Part shown: positions 10,401 through 23,149 of the stretch, one piece after another
Layout of the letters: each line of letters begins with the position of its first letter
Numbering within the stretch: the first letter of the stretch is position 1
Source: Numida meleagris
Taxonomy: Eukaryota > Chordata > Aves > Galliformes > Numididae
NCBI RefSeq assembly: GCF_002078875.1
Contig: NC_034411.1
Coordinates: 49,904,613 to 49,968,612 of the forward strand
DNA: 64,000 nt
Reading direction: 5' to 3'
Translations under genes and position numbers: made by a program
Notes under the pieces: generated by a model
What the model saw: the letters and a program-made list of their open reading frames with translations, nothing else
The model's database searches: none
What the model was told of the DNA's origin: nothing

Positions 10401-13262
10401 GTGAGGCCTTTAACAGCAGTTGGAAAACTTGCTGTTTCTTACTTGGGACAGCATGGCTGAAAATAGGTTTTATTGTCAGGACAATTAAAGTATGAGCATT
10501 TCTCGGAGGTTTTTTTTTTCTCGTGGGCCATGATTAAATGTTAAAGCATCTGAATTTAGAAGGGGCTCCTACTGCCTACAAACTTTGTGATAGTGATTTA
10601 ATAGGTACTTTTATTTCCTCCTTTGTCTCCTTAGCATTCTCACTTAGCATTCTCAATTTCTTTGTTTACTCTTTTTAAAATAATAGTCTGTGATTTTATG
10701 TATCACATTTACTGTTGAATGAAATATGCCATGATGCAGTTTGCAAAGTAGATATTAAGAAGCCTGAAAGTTTTTGAGATTGTGGGGAAGATCACAGCAA
10801 AGGAAGTTTACTTTGCATAAGATTTTGCGTGTATGTGTATAGGGTTTCTCATTATTAGGATATACATGCTTGTGTCCCAAACACTGGGGAAGCATGTTTT
10901 CCTGCAAACAAGAGTGGTGCAATTCCAGGGGATGAAGGGTGAGAATGAAAAACTTCACCAGGTGCTCACCTGCTGGGTAAACGATGGCTTCTCTGTTGTG
11001 GGCACCTGACATCTTGCTGTTGGTGCTGGGTCAACTGGTGTCAGGGCACAGCATCATGTGGCAGCCTAGCTCCTCTCTGCTTGTGCACACCTGTGAGCTG
11101 TGTGGGACTGCCAATGGCGCTCTGCTTTGGCTTACTTTTGGGCTTTGTGTTTTATGGTTCTCAGTCACTTTGGCATGATGCAGCTAATACAGCCATCACT
11201 TCCCGAGTGATGGGAGTGGGCACCAGAAAGCCTCGTGGCTGCTGCGGCCTGGTGGTGCGTAGTTTGCGATGTGGTTTCATCCTGCCTGGCCTGCATCTTA
11301 ATGGAGCTCTTCAACCACGCTAAATGATTTTGATAACTTTTGCCTGTCTAGACAGGGCCTTACTGTGTCTGATTAGATTCCAGCCTTGTGGTGTGCATCA
11401 CTGCCTGCTTCTTATAAATGCCAAGAAGGAAAAAAAAACCCTCATGTTGATAGTGCATAGTCTGTTTGTTGGTTGTGTTTTTTTTTTTTTTCGCTTTGCA
11501 ATGTTAATATAAAATGTTTATAGATGTTTACTTTTTCCCTGAAGGAAAGCAGTTTTAGTCATATGTCTCCAGGATGCAATTTAGAAGTGAACTTAAACTT
11601 GTTATCTTCAGTTTGGGATGAGAAGCCAAATGTTCTCCTTGAGGACATGAGTTGGGACATCATGGAAGTCACTTACAGAAGTTCGTCACTCACTTGAGTC
11701 AGCAACTCTGTCTTGTATGCGTGGAAGAATTAATTCCTTTGAATCATTAATAGAAATTAGAATCAAGAAAGCTCAAAAATTCATTGATTACACTACTTAT
11801 TTTTTCTCCTTTCTGCTTTTTGGAAATGAAGTTGAATTTAGCTTTGTCACTCTTGAATATTAAAGCACTGTAGAAGAGAGACTGTAAAAAGAGGTTTCTG
11901 CTGTAGTAATGAAAGAGAAAGAGCTCTTTATTGATATTGGGTTTTAGAGAAATCAGACTTCACGAAGTATGGAATTTGTGATAAACTGGAGATGGTGATA
12001 GGTTCTGCATTGTCTTTCCCCTCTCCCTTTTCTTAGAAAAAGAGAAATTCTGGTTGTAAAGTCTTAGAGAAAACATGTTTGGAGAAGAATTTAGTTACAC
12101 TTACTACTAGAACCATAACTGTGAAAGTAGTATGAAGGTGTATGCTTTTCTGTATTCCTTATTAATATTTGAAACTCAGTGTCATGGTAGCAACTGCTTC
12201 TGCAGTTTAGGTGGATTTAGGCTTGGAGAAAGGAAACATGTCAAGAAGTTAGCGGACCCTTCTGGTGTCTGGCAGGAATGGGAAGTAAAACTGCGTTCTT
12301 GGAGCTAGGAAAAGCAGTCACAACTTAGCTTGTGTGCAGTGTCTGCCCAGCGGAAATTCCTACATTATAGCAAGAGAGTGGTCAAGGACTAGAGCATATT
12401 ATTCTAATTAAATCATTTAGATTGCATCACCACTGTTCTAAAGGCAATATGTATCTTATCTAGTATAAAAATGAGAATTGTATATGCATTCAGCAGAGAC
12501 ACTGTGAAGAGTTTAGATATGTGCCAAAACGTCTGCTTTAGTTGATGCTATAAAGTTTAAATTGCTTACTTGTTTTCATATTAGTCACTTGAAAATGCTC
12601 TTAAAATTATCTCTCTTCAGAGATAGGAAGCATGCTTGCATGCATTAACCATATACACAATTAGCTGCCTTTACAGAGCACTACGAGATTAATAGGATAG
12701 CATTTAAAAGGAAATGCTAAATGTAGCTCTCTAGAAATTGGACATTAATGTCTCATTCTAGTTCACGATATGAGCCTACTGGAGGAAGCTGAATACTGGA
12801 TCTCATGCTGACACTGGTGCAGCTGTGCTCTGGTTGCAGAGAATTTGTTTAGGCTGGTTGATGCAAGGCTGGTCTTGACCATAGATGAGACCTGCAGATG
12901 GTTAAAGAGCTCTTTAATGTAATAGTAGTAGCAATAATTAGGGTATAGTTGTCATGATTTCTAGTAGAGCTATGTCACAACTTTAGTGTGTGATATTTGG
13001 CAATGTCAACTCCCTATAATTAACTTGTGTGATCGTTGTATATATGACAGCAGAAAGAAGAGAAACTTGAACAATTAAGATACCATTGTTTGGAATACAA
13101 AGCTTGTTAAGTAATTATAAGCTTTCAAGCTTTACCAACTGACTGCAAGGCATTTTGTTTGAAAAAAGAAATTGTTAAAACAATTTTTTTTTTCTGTGGT
13201 TTCAAGCAATCAGGAATGTTTTATTCGAACTAGAATATTTTGTATATCTTTCCCTTTATCAG
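7431..13262. other. putative intron 1 of the CpG-island transcript
   Basis: AT-rich, non-repetitive-looking DNA between the CpG island and the 43-nt candidate exon. It holds T- and A-rich tracts (7937-7951, 8513-8524, 8611-8622, 11478-11491) and a 13-bp near-tandem duplication at 10631-10656 (ttagcattctcac unit). No protein family or recognised repeat was seen on either strand. Open frames of 60-144 codons here have no family resemblance and no matching splice structure. Confidence 0.5.
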
Positions 13263-13305
13263 ATTGAGGGGGGAAATATTTGCTTAAAGATGCAAAAGCG
13301 TTCAG
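13263..13305 (+). other. candidate exon 2 of the CpG-island transcript
   Basis: A 43-nt segment bounded by a good acceptor (tatctttccctttatcag|) and a consensus donor (TTCAG|gtaagtaa). Only one of the three phases is free of stops, phase 0 in and phase 1 out, and it matches the phase-0 end of the putative first exon at 6952. The frame reads IEGGNICLKMQKRS plus one base. The phase-1 end also fits the candidate exon at 26696. That three-way phase match is the main argument for reality; short exons with good sites also occur by chance in long introns. Confidence 0.4.
13290..13305 (+). CDS. candidate start codon and first codons (MQKRS)
   Basis: The ATG at 13290-13292 has A at -3 (aagATGc), an acceptable Kozak context. 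It is the first in-frame ATG if the first exon starts downstream of the GC boxes. It is followed by CAA AAG CGT TCA and one base before the donor, so translation would continue into the exon at 26696 with a split glycine codon (G|GG). Function unknown. Depends entirely on the three-exon model being right. Confidence 0.3.
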
Positions 13306-14234
13306 GTAAGTAACACATTGCTTAGTTTCAGGTATTTCAATCTAAAATAATTAAGTTGAAACCATTGATGCTTGTGTTGCATTGACTTGGTCCAAATGTT
13401 AACTTTCTAAAATGCTTCTCATTGTGGTATATGGAGTCCAATTAATTTTATCCTCACACTTCTCAAGATGCATGCAGCCTTGAGTTCACTCTTGCTCCGC
13501 TGGTCTCCAACAGGCATGATCAGATACAGATTGAGTGGATCCCTCTTCCACGAGCTCTTATTTCCTGTTACTGAATAAATGTATTAGATGACTCTATAGT
13601 CCTCTCTAGTTGTCTATCATACTCAACTGTCTAAAGAAGAACAGGATATATGGGCGATGCCTGCCCCTGCCTTATTCTCCTTATTATTATGAACTCAGCA
13701 TCCGCTTTGGAGGAAAGTGCCAAAAAAGAGAAGGAAATTCCTGCCCTGCAGTACAAAAGGCAAGCAAGAGGGCATATTATTGCTGAATGTCCAGCGAGAT
13801 TTTTTTCTAACGCTTTGATACTCTGCAATCACAGCAGTTATTTTTGTAGAAGGAATGCATTTGCTCACTTAACTGCATCAAGCTTTTTTTGTACGCAAGC
13901 TTTGAAGTACCATTTCTGATGATAGTGGTGCTAAAGCACGGAAACTGAGGGTAAAATAGATGTAGCTGGTTTGAGGTTTGTTTTCTCTAACAAAATAAAT
14001 CAGTGCCTCCTGACAGCAGTGATCTCAGCTATTTTTGTGCATGTAACTGTGGTCCCTATTTAGCATACTGTACCTATAATATACATTCTGCATAGAAAAA
14101 ATGTTAAATAACAAAGTGATTATTTTTCCATTTCAGAAAGCACAAAGAATGCCTAAAAAGCTAAATTATAAATAATTAGGGTAGCTTTGTATTATTTTTA
14201 CTTTTTAATAGGGCAGTTGCTCGTGTTGACCTTC
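13306..14234. other. intronic/intergenic sequence, nothing recognised
   Basis: AT-rich DNA between the candidate exon 2 donor and the mariner element. No supported coding exon, repeat family or RNA gene on either strand. Confidence 0.5.
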
Positions 14235-14236
14235 TA

Positions 14237-14781
14237 TGTAAGTTGCTCTGAAAGTAATGCCTCCTATTTATTTCCATGGAAACTACATTAGATACAAAGA
14301 GCATGATGGCACTATTTCATAGAGCAAATTTTCAGCTGTGAAACACTTTTTCAGCATAGGCACCACCATTAGCTATGCATTTTGGTCAGAGATGAGCAAA
14401 AGCCTCTGTGCTGTGCTCATAAAAATCTGTACCAGTGGAGGTGATCCACTTTTGCCACTGCTGAAATGCACCACCCACCCCCTCACTGTGCTCGTGTCTA
14501 CAGCTTGGTCTCCATGAATGTTCAGCAAGTGTTGATGAATGTCAATGGGTACTATTTTTTCTGCATGAAAGAATTCAATTCCACAACTTTGCTTCATCTG
14601 CACTTCCATGTCAGATGCCATTTGTCAGACTGCCCCCTGCTGCCATCTGTCACATGGCAACAAAATCTAATGGAATATTGTTGGGAAGGTTCAACCTGTA
14701 CTGACATACTACCAACATCTGCCTCTGATGTTGTGGCCCAGGACAATAAAATAGGAGGTATTACTTTCGGAGCAGCCCTCG
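14237..14781 (-). mobile_element. internally deleted mariner (Galluhop/Mariner1_GG type)
   Basis: A Tc1/mariner DNA transposon, 545 bp, flanked by TA dinucleotides (14235-14236, 14782-14783). The terminal inverted repeats match over more than 20 positions with few differences: gctctgaaagtaatgcctcc on the left, and gctccgaaagtaatacctcc as the reverse complement of the right end. The minus strand carries the start of the transposase (14621 downward; residues such as MKQ.CGIEFFHAEK and the DTSTVRGWVVHFSSG helix-turn-helix stretch). Near 14344-14383 it also carries the extreme C-terminus (KCIANGGAYAEK) in another frame. The catalytic DDD core is missing, removed by an internal deletion; the autonomous family is about 1.3 kb. 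It is non-autonomous and probably dead. The family is known from chicken, which supports a galliform source. Confidence 0.93.
14344..14621 (-). pseudogene. mariner transposase remnant (N-terminus joined to C-terminus)
   Basis: From the ATG at 14619-14621 a frame of 82 codons encodes the N-terminal DNA-binding region of a mariner transposase (HAEKIVPIDIHQHLLNIHGD) and runs to SSGKSGSPPLVQIF. The frame then crosses the deletion junction and stops at 14373. The true C-terminal codons (CIANGG.YAEK) follow in a different frame down to about 14344. No catalytic aspartates are present. At best it could encode a terminal-repeat-binding fragment; expression is not implied. Confidence 0.85.
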
Positions 14782-14950
14782 TATTTATTTGCTTTTTAAA
14801 GTTTCTCTTTGTCTATGTTTTTATGTCCTCATGGTCTTGCTTTGAATCTTTTACCCTCACTCAATATCTTTTTTGTTGTTGTTGTTTGGTGAGAGCATTT
14901 TTTTTGTTGATGGAAGTAAAACTTTGTCTTAACTGAATGCATTGGACTGA

Positions 14951-15015
14951 GAATCATAGAATTAGCAAGGTTGGAAGAGACCTACAAGGTCATCCAGTCC
15001 CACCATCCTCCACGT
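14951..15015 (-). mobile_element. CR1 LINE 3' end, very short copy
   Basis: gaatcatagaatt followed by 'agcaaggttggaagagacc' and 'catccagtcccaccatcc' is the reverse complement of the CR1 3' tail. Only about 65 bp remain. It lies 170 bp right of the mariner element. Confidence 0.88.
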
Positions 15016-15847
15016 ACAGAGCTCTGAATTAGAAGTCATTTTGTCATATCACAGTCCAGCAGTTAACAACAGTAAAAGGAAGTATCTGCACAGTGCTGGC
15101 AGTGCTCTCTCTCCTCTGTAATACTTATGTATTTATGTGGAACCTGTAACACTGGATATTCAGTAAAAGATGTGGCTGCTAGTAGGCATCTTTATCTAGA
15201 AATATCACACAGGGATAATATAGATTGCGTATGGTAAAAGGGATTGAACAGAGATTTGGCATGCTGTATCATGGCTGTGATTTTTATTTTTGGTAATTAC
15301 TCTGTAGGCTTATGGTTCTTTCTGCATCTGTGACTTCTTTGTCTCCGACCAGGTCAAGATTGATACAATGTTGCTAAGATTATTAAGATTTGTCTTATAA
15401 CTGACAAAATGATACAACTGTTATTTTTAAATTTGCCATTGACCTGACGTTTCAGGGACATAAAAATGACATGAACTTTGATTCTCAGCAGTCATAATCT
15501 AGGCTTCTGATATGTGTTGACACTCCCTTCTTGTGGAGCCTATGCGTTGTAGTTGGTGTATTACTGCTGATAGTTCTCCAGCGGTTCGCAGTATTCCCAT
15601 CCTACCTTTGTTCATGTTATGAACAACCAGTTCCCAGTCCGGCAGCAGGCAGGGAAATTGTAGGGTAGTGGGCAAATAACTGTTATATCTACCACTAGAT
15701 AGCGTGCAGTGGCTAGCGTGCAAGGCGTGATTACCAGCTACAATTGCACCATTGGGAAGTAGCTCTACATGCACAGAGGAGTCTTGCAGTCTACTCAGGG
15801 TTGCCTTGATTATTTCACTGGGTATTGTGGATACTTGAATCCAAGTT

Positions 15848-15865
15848 AAAAAAAAAAAAAAAAAA
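15848..15865. repeat. A18 homopolymer tract
   Basis: 18 consecutive A. There is no poly(A) signal or recognisable retrocopy just upstream, so no processed pseudogene is called. Confidence 0.95.
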
Positions 15866-17026
15866 TACTGTGTATCTGATTACTTCTCCAGAATTGACCC
15901 CTTAATTGCTATCACAAATACTTAAATGCAATGCGTCTTCCTAAGGACCAGGTCAGATGAGGTTTCAATTCAGATGATGAAATCTGTGTTTTACTTCTTT
16001 CTTTTTGTCTGGTCCAAAAAGAAAGGAAAAAGGAGAGCTTTGCTGTTTTTTCAATTACTGAAAGGCTTTGCTAGAGCACCTATTTGAAATAAAGTCAGTC
16101 TATGTCAATTGCTTTTAAAATCTGAACTGGGGATGTCTTTTCATCAGTAAAGAAGATTCTCCCTTTCTACCTACTCTCCATTGTAATGAACAAAACAATG
16201 TTTCTTATTGCTTGTTGTACTGCCATGAGCTATAATACCATTGATGTGGGCATCAGTTTTATCTCATCTTTGCCTAATGGATGGGCAGAAATATTTAAGT
16301 ATTACAGTAGCGTTATTGATACTGGACTGATAATGATAACATACTGAAAGTAATTCTTGCCTGGGTGTTGTACTTTTTCAATAACAGTAACAAACCTGAG
16401 TCTTTCAGAAACTTTTTTCCTTCTCTTTCTTTCTCTGCTGGGAGACACCCTGTAGGCATCATCCTTCTCCCTTGTATTTCTTTTGGATCTTGACTGCTTC
16501 TGCATTTGGCCATGGAAAAGACATTTCCCATAGCAGAGAACTACATTAGAAAAACAAATCGCTGAACAGTCGTGGTTCTCTTGTTTGACAGTTTATGGAG
16601 CAAACGCTGGCTATGTACCATTTAGCATTCTCTGAGACAAAGTACCCACACAGTGCTGCCAATTTCATTATAGAGCTACACCAGCTACTTTTAAAATTTG
16701 GTCCTGTTTACATAGGAATTTCAGTTTTACTACCATACCCATCAAAAGGTTATTGTCTGCACACAGAGAGTCACTGTTTTTAGCAAATCTGCCTATAAAT
16801 CTAAATAACCAGTAATTAAATCGAAGTCTGGATACCAGGCAAGGAATAAAACTGAGGGTGTCCCTGTGGATTACAAAGTTATGCTTAACATGGGCTGGTT
16901 TTAAGCACTAATCAGCCAAAAATATTGTAATTCATCATTAGGAGCTACCTCTCCAAGAAACCAGAAGTTAAAGTGTAAGAAAAGGAGAGAGATGATTCAG
17001 GGAACAAAACAGTCACCATGAAGTGA

Positions 17027-17044
17027 TTTTTTTTTTTTTTTTTT
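17027..17044. repeat. T18 homopolymer tract
   Basis: 18 consecutive T. The adjacent sequence does not resemble a recognised retrocopy on the minus strand. Confidence 0.95.
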
Positions 17045-20000
17045 CCTCTTGAGGAAAGGTAGCTGGAATTGGTGTGACTTTTTCACTTCATGACACACAT
17101 GGGAATGAAAACTTGATGCCTGGAGATAGTTGGGAGAAGTACGTTCAAAAGCTCTAAATTGTTGCTTTCTCAGTTAAAGCATCAGCTCCACACTGGTGCT
17201 TTCTTCCTTCGCTCCCATTTCCATGGCCTGAGACCCATGGTAGGAGCTCAGCAGGTTGTGAAGTGGGATACAGAGTTCACATACTATACACGTGAATTAT
17301 ATGTCCTCAGTGTATCAGACTTTGCCAGAATGAGTCTACAGCCAAGACATAATGTAGAGCAACACTTTTTTAATGAGGAACATGCATCTGCTACACGTTT
17401 AGCAGAGGATATTTCTGGAGCAGTGTTAAGAAAATATGTTTTGGTTTTACAGTCCCATACCCCTCCGTCTGTCTGCAGAGATGTCATTTCTGAGTCAAAG
17501 AGCAGATGCAAGAGCTCTCAAAGTCTGAGAGCTGGGTGGAAGCCTGGCGGCTCTGCCTGTCATGAGCACGGCACAATTCTCGTCCTCCCCTTTTTTCTGC
17601 TCCACGCCTAGCCTGCTGAACACAGCCGCTGTTCAGGGGTGGAGAAAGCATTTCCAGAGAAACACTTATTCAATAAAAACACTGCTTTGTTTAAGAAGCT
17701 TCGTGCAAATGTACAAATTCCTTATTTACAGTAGAAAAGCTGTGGTACAGTCACGTAATTCAAATTTAAAGCCAAGAGTATTAGTTTAGTTAGATGCTCA
17801 GTTCCATATCTTCTGTCAACTTGATGTGAATAGCTTTTGTTTTGGTGTCAAAACACATGCTTGAGTCAAAAACTGGTCTGAGATATTTTTCATTGGATTG
17901 ATAATGCAAGTGATGAGCATGAGCGGCTGCACTACCAAAGTCAGGGCTTGAGGATGATGCCACGAGTGTGATGGCAGCTCTTGTCTGCTCAGTGAAGGCA
18001 GGTGGGGTTGAATCTTGCCTGTGCTTTGAGTCAGCACGAAGCTGGGATTGCTGCCAGCATGTGCTGAGCCCTAGGTAATGGCACAAAGCTAAAGGTGATG
18101 TACCTGTGGCTCAGTAGAGTTTATTAGTTTGGCCCAGAGCCATGGTAAGTGTTCAAAAGGCTTTGGGTTATCTCTGAGCGTGGGCAGGAGCCACATGTGT
18201 CTGCTCAGAACAAGTTTAAACCTGTCGGCATCATCACCTGTAGACATATTCTCTGAATCTGCATCTCTAATAAAAGAAAACTGGCATCGTTTGGTGTCTT
18301 GCCTCTCTTTGACTGCACAAATTCAATCTTTTTTTTGTTTGTTTGTTTTGCAAAGCTTGTCTCACTGTGTAGAAATATTAAAAGAGAAAGAAACAGTTTC
18401 TGATTTGGTGGCCCAGCACACCCAGAGTACCAAAACAAGATCTTTTCTGGACAGCGTTTCACTTTCTTCTTCACCTTTTTTGAGTTCTGTACTTGCAGAA
18501 TCAGCAGTCTTCAGTACAAAGCTGCTTGGAAGCAGCATTTCCGCAGGGGAAGGCTGATAGATGTGAAGTTTTTGAACTTTGCCTGGTGCAACTGCTCCCT
18601 TCCTTTTCGCATCTCTTCCTTAGGACTCAGCTTCTGAAAGATGTGACACTCTCTGTCCTTGGGACAAGTTGTTGTTTTGCAAAGATTTCCCTTGGAGCAA
18701 TGCCTAGTAAAGATGAAGAAAACATTTCTTCCTTTTCCTTCTTGTTTTTTTGTTAGTAATACTAATTTTATCTAACACTCTTGAAGGTTTCTTTTCTTTT
18801 AAGGCCTGAATTATATCGGTCTTGCATAGAGATTACTTTTGATCAAACTTTGTGCTAGTCTGCTTTTGGAAGGAGTGGCCTCCCAAAGTCTGCCACTCAT
18901 GGCTGTCCCAGGAGAATGAGGAGTTTTGGCCTTTTTTTTTCCTGTTTAATGAGACCTTGGCATGGACACTGAGTGGAAAAGGTAGTGCTGCTTTACTGCA
19001 TGTGAGCACCAGACCTTCCTAGCTGGAAACAGGATCCTGAGGGGTCTGTCAGTGTTTCAGTGCTGAGGCCCCTGCCAGCTTTTGAGAGATAGGGCAGCCA
19101 GGGCTTTCCTCCTTGCCCTTCTCTCAGTCTGAGGGCACAGGTATGAGGAGTAATGAGTACGAGGACAGCCTGACTCATAATCAAATGTGTTGCACTGCCT
19201 GGCCAACTTGCTTTGGTAAACAGTGGCAAACAATTTTCAGTCAACCCCCTAAGTTAGAGAAGATAAATTGCCTTTAGGTAGGCAACAGAAAAAAAACCTC
19301 AACTTTGATTGCTGGTACAAGCTGCAGGTCTCGTTCCATGGAGAGCAGTGGTGCCTATTCTGAGAACACAAAATATACTGGATGAGGTTAACAATGTGGC
19401 CTTGGTGGTACCTGATGTGGAGATACTTCTTGAGCTAGATGTGTTATGACTGTGCCTGGTTTCACATAGAGAGTCTCTGACTGCCATATACATGTGCATA
19501 CCATATGTAAGTAAGTTTTGCTGCAGCCTGTGCTGCAAAAGTATGTGTAGGTGAACGGCCCCAGAGCCCTGATAAATGTGCTGATGCCCAGTTGACTGTG
19601 TTTGCTGTATCCGCTGGGTGAGAAACAGTGGCAGAATCTCCTTTTCAGTAGGCAACCACTCTGCAGATCCCTGTGGGTTTAAAGCCGAAGCAAATGCAAC
19701 TTTGTTTAACTCCTTATGTAACTTGTGTATCTTTGAGACTCTTCCTTATTTCCAGGCAGAGACGGGAGTCAGGAGGACTGAACCAGTGAGTGTTGAAATG
19801 AGCTACAAGGGCTCCTTTTTCTCACTTATTACCTTCATCTTGCTTAGAGGGATCTTTTGGAGGAAGCTACAGAGATCTAAACATTTTTACTGGTGTCCAT
19901 GTCCAGTCATTTCATGCAACAGACCCTGTCTGCTTCAGCTGTGTGTGGATGGCATGCTGCAGGTACTTCTGATCATGGTTGCCAGACGACCAGATGAGGA

Positions 20001-23000
20001 AGGGGAGATGCCAGAGAGACCTCCTTAGGTGTACAGTGAAAAGTTGTATTTGGGGAATGGTGGCTTAGTAGCAATTTAGAGCTGTCATCTTCATCATGAG
20101 TACCAGCCAAGGGCAATTTATTAAATGCAAAAATCAGGTGAAGTGTAATTCGCATCTACTCAGGATTTCCCTGGCTCTATCAGTTAAGGTATCTTCTCTT
20201 CTAAGGTGTGAACCCTAATAGGGTGATGACATGGTGTTTTCCTATGAATTATCGCACTTGCATGAACAATTGTCTCCAAGGAGTCAGAAAGGAAGAGTTT
20301 TACCTGTCTCAGAGGCACCTAGGTTAGACAGTGCATCTCTGATTAGGTAGCAGGAACCATTGTGCTGTACATGGAGAGCAGTAAGGGAGATGTCTTCTTC
20401 CTTTCCCTAGATATGTGTTGGGAGTAAATCCCATCCCGTCTGTTTATATGCAGTGTGTGTGTGCAGCTTTCACAGGTTCTCTGCAGCTTTCCTCAGAGCA
20501 TCTCAGCTCACTGCAAAGAAGTCAGTATGTATGTGGTGGGCAAGCATTGCCTGCAGAGTAAACAGCACAAAAAGTTAGGAGTGAACCACTGCTGGCTGAA
20601 AAAACAAAGGTTGGTTTTAAAAAGGTTGGTTTCCTCACCCAAACTTCCAAAGCACCTTATTTAAATTTGTCTTCAGAAGCTTGACAAAGGAGGGGTGATT
20701 AAGTGTAGTTGCCCCAATCCTCCCAACTCACGCCCAGAGCAATAGAAGGTGTATGGACAATTGGTCAGCTTGTGCTGTCAGTGCTAGTGACTGCTGCATG
20801 ATCATGGCAGGGGGAAGGATCACAAGGAGGAAGCTGAATAGTTGACATGAACTGGTGGCGTGTCCGTGTGAGGGATGGGTGGTGCCTGTGTGTGCTGCAT
20901 GACCATCCCAGATCACTCTGGAGCCTACCAGCTCTTGCACCTCTTGCCCACCATCCCCCAGCTGGCACAGTGATAATTCCTCTCAGAATGGTTTCTCTTC
21001 AACTTGTAGTCTTCTTAGTGGCAAAATGGGTCAAAACACTTTCATGATGTTGTTTCAGTATGTCAGAATACCTTGCAGTGTTTTGCTCTGCTAAATATTT
21101 TAAGGCTTTTTCACTCTAGTTTGTGTCAGGATAAAAATAAGCACAGGACTATCAGACTTTCCCCGCAGGACAAAAATTCCATTTTCCAACCACCTCTAAT
21201 TATTTCCATTCTGTTGTCTGGAAAGGATCTGGAGACAATTTAGGCAGCCAATTTACTATTGACTTGGGAAAAAATTATTTACCCTCCTGAGCCTCTGTAG
21301 ATGTGCAGCCAATGGCACGTGATCAATAGAAAAATCTCATGTTTGATGATTTCAGTGCTCACCGAAGGACCATGAGCTTGGGTTCTGTGTACCTGTGTGT
21401 GCAACTTTTGTGGCTGCAGTGGACAAAACAGCATGTCACAAGCTGAGGAACCTTGTGGAGGGGTGGATGCTGAAGCACATGGAAGGGGCAGTCAGTGCTT
21501 GGAGCAGCAGGGCTGTGCTGTGAGCGTGGCCATGTAGAAGGTACAGGAACATGAGGATGAGCACAGTGTCGCGTTTACATTCTCCAGGGTTTGCTTGACT
21601 GTACCTGAGGTAGAGCCTCTGTGGGAGCATCTGCAGCTCCAGCAGGGAAGGGAGCTGCCACACAGAGTGTGTGTGCACCTTGGGCACTGAACTGCTTCCT
21701 GATCACTGCTCTGCAAATGGATCCAGATTTTTCTTCAGCTTTTCTTGCATACCAGAACTGCATACCTCATCCTGAACGCCGCTTTAATCCTGTTAGGGCT
21801 GTGTTTAACTGGGGTTAGGGTTTGTCACTAATGAGTACGTTGAGGTTAGTAATTTTCAATTATGTTTTTTCTAACTCTCAGTTAAAAAGGTGGTTGACTT
21901 TTTATACAGAGAAGTTAAAAATCCTCATTTTTAATTTAGGCTGGCTACAAATTGTAAAATCAAGACTCATGGGTACGTAGAATTAATGTTCTTAAGAAAT
22001 ACTGTAAAAAGCATTCTTCGTGTTTAACTTCTAGAATTTTATTTTAAGGTTTTATATGCTTTATGCAATGCTGGCAAATTGAAAAAATATTGGATCCTTA
22101 TATGGAGAACCAACAATTTCCCACAGCCCTGCTTTTATGGCATTGAACACATTTCATTTTGTATGTGATTTTCCCCAGTTGCCAACTGACTACATCATAC
22201 AGTTTTTTTGGCTTATTCTTTCTGTCTTATGACCATCAGCAGATATTTTGAGTAGCATATTATAAAGCCACAGATCCTTTTGCTGCGTTGGATTTTGTCT
22301 GTTACCACTGGTAATGGAAAGGCTCTTATTAATTCTGCGGCGTCAGCAAGGGCTTCAGACAGCGCTGGAGAGCCCCACTGTGAGTGACCCTGGCTGTTGC
22401 CAGCATTTGCCCTTCACGCTGGTGAGGAGAGATGTGCCTGCCATCTCCAGCCATCCAGCAGGCATTCTTCAAAAGCAGAGTTGAGATTGCTCTGGGGAGA
22501 GAGGAGGAGTAACACTGGTGCTTGTAAATAGTTCAAGATTATCTGTAAATCCTCAGGGTGATCTAAGTGTTCAGGAGACACAGCTGAATTTGAGGCATAC
22601 TGCTGAAATTGAGAATAACTGGAGGAGACGGGTCTGGGCACAGAGAGGATGGTAGTGGTGTTTGCAGGCATACAATATTCTCGCATGGCAAACTGATATT
22701 TTATGAAAGCACATACTGACCATAAACTGAAATTGAGTTATAGAGGTATAGAGAGAAGGGTATATGTATTGTTGCTTGTCCACCCCAGCTGTACTAGGGC
22801 TGCATCTAGATTCTTGTATCTAGCTGTGGGGGTGGCAGCAACAGGAAGGCATGTAAGCAACTATCAGTTGATAGCTGTTCATAGCAGTCTAAAAATTGTG
22901 GTATTTAAGACATTGCATCTATTTTGAAGAGAGTTTATAGAAACGTAACAAATGGTTGAATACTGAAGCATGATGCAAGCAGAGTGAATTACATTGTGTA

Positions 23001-23149
23001 CATCGGATAGCTTTGCTCAGTGATAATGAGGAGAGGGCTAAGATAATAGTTCACGCATCTGAAAACTGTAAACCTTAAACAGAAGGGGCTGTTACTTAAG
23101 ACGCTATGAGGGATTATGAATGGTAAAAATCAGAAGTAATAAGTTTAAT

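Larger units (their letters stand above)
15016..23149. other. intronic/intergenic sequence without recognised genes
   Basis: No recognised gene or repeat family. It contains an A18 tract (15848-15865), a T18 tract (17027-17044) and a 30-nt segment with good splice sites (19756-19785). The longest frames (17159-17611 plus, 150 codons; 18129-18557 plus, 142 codons) have no family features and are near the number expected by chance for this length and composition. The interval 15499-15780 is somewhat richer in CpG than its surroundings and carries a 91-codon minus-strand frame, not recognised. Confidence 0.5.

Noticed and set aside
14466..14936. 156-codon plus-strand frame
   Set aside because: Runs antisense to the mariner transposase remnant and out past its right end; a shadow frame.
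15480..15865. Processed pseudogene ending at the A18 tract
   Set aside because: No poly(A) signal before the tract, no target-site duplication visible and no recognisable parent coding sequence on the plus strand.
17159..17611. 150-codon plus-strand frame
   Set aside because: No recognisable motif, no splice context, within chance expectation.
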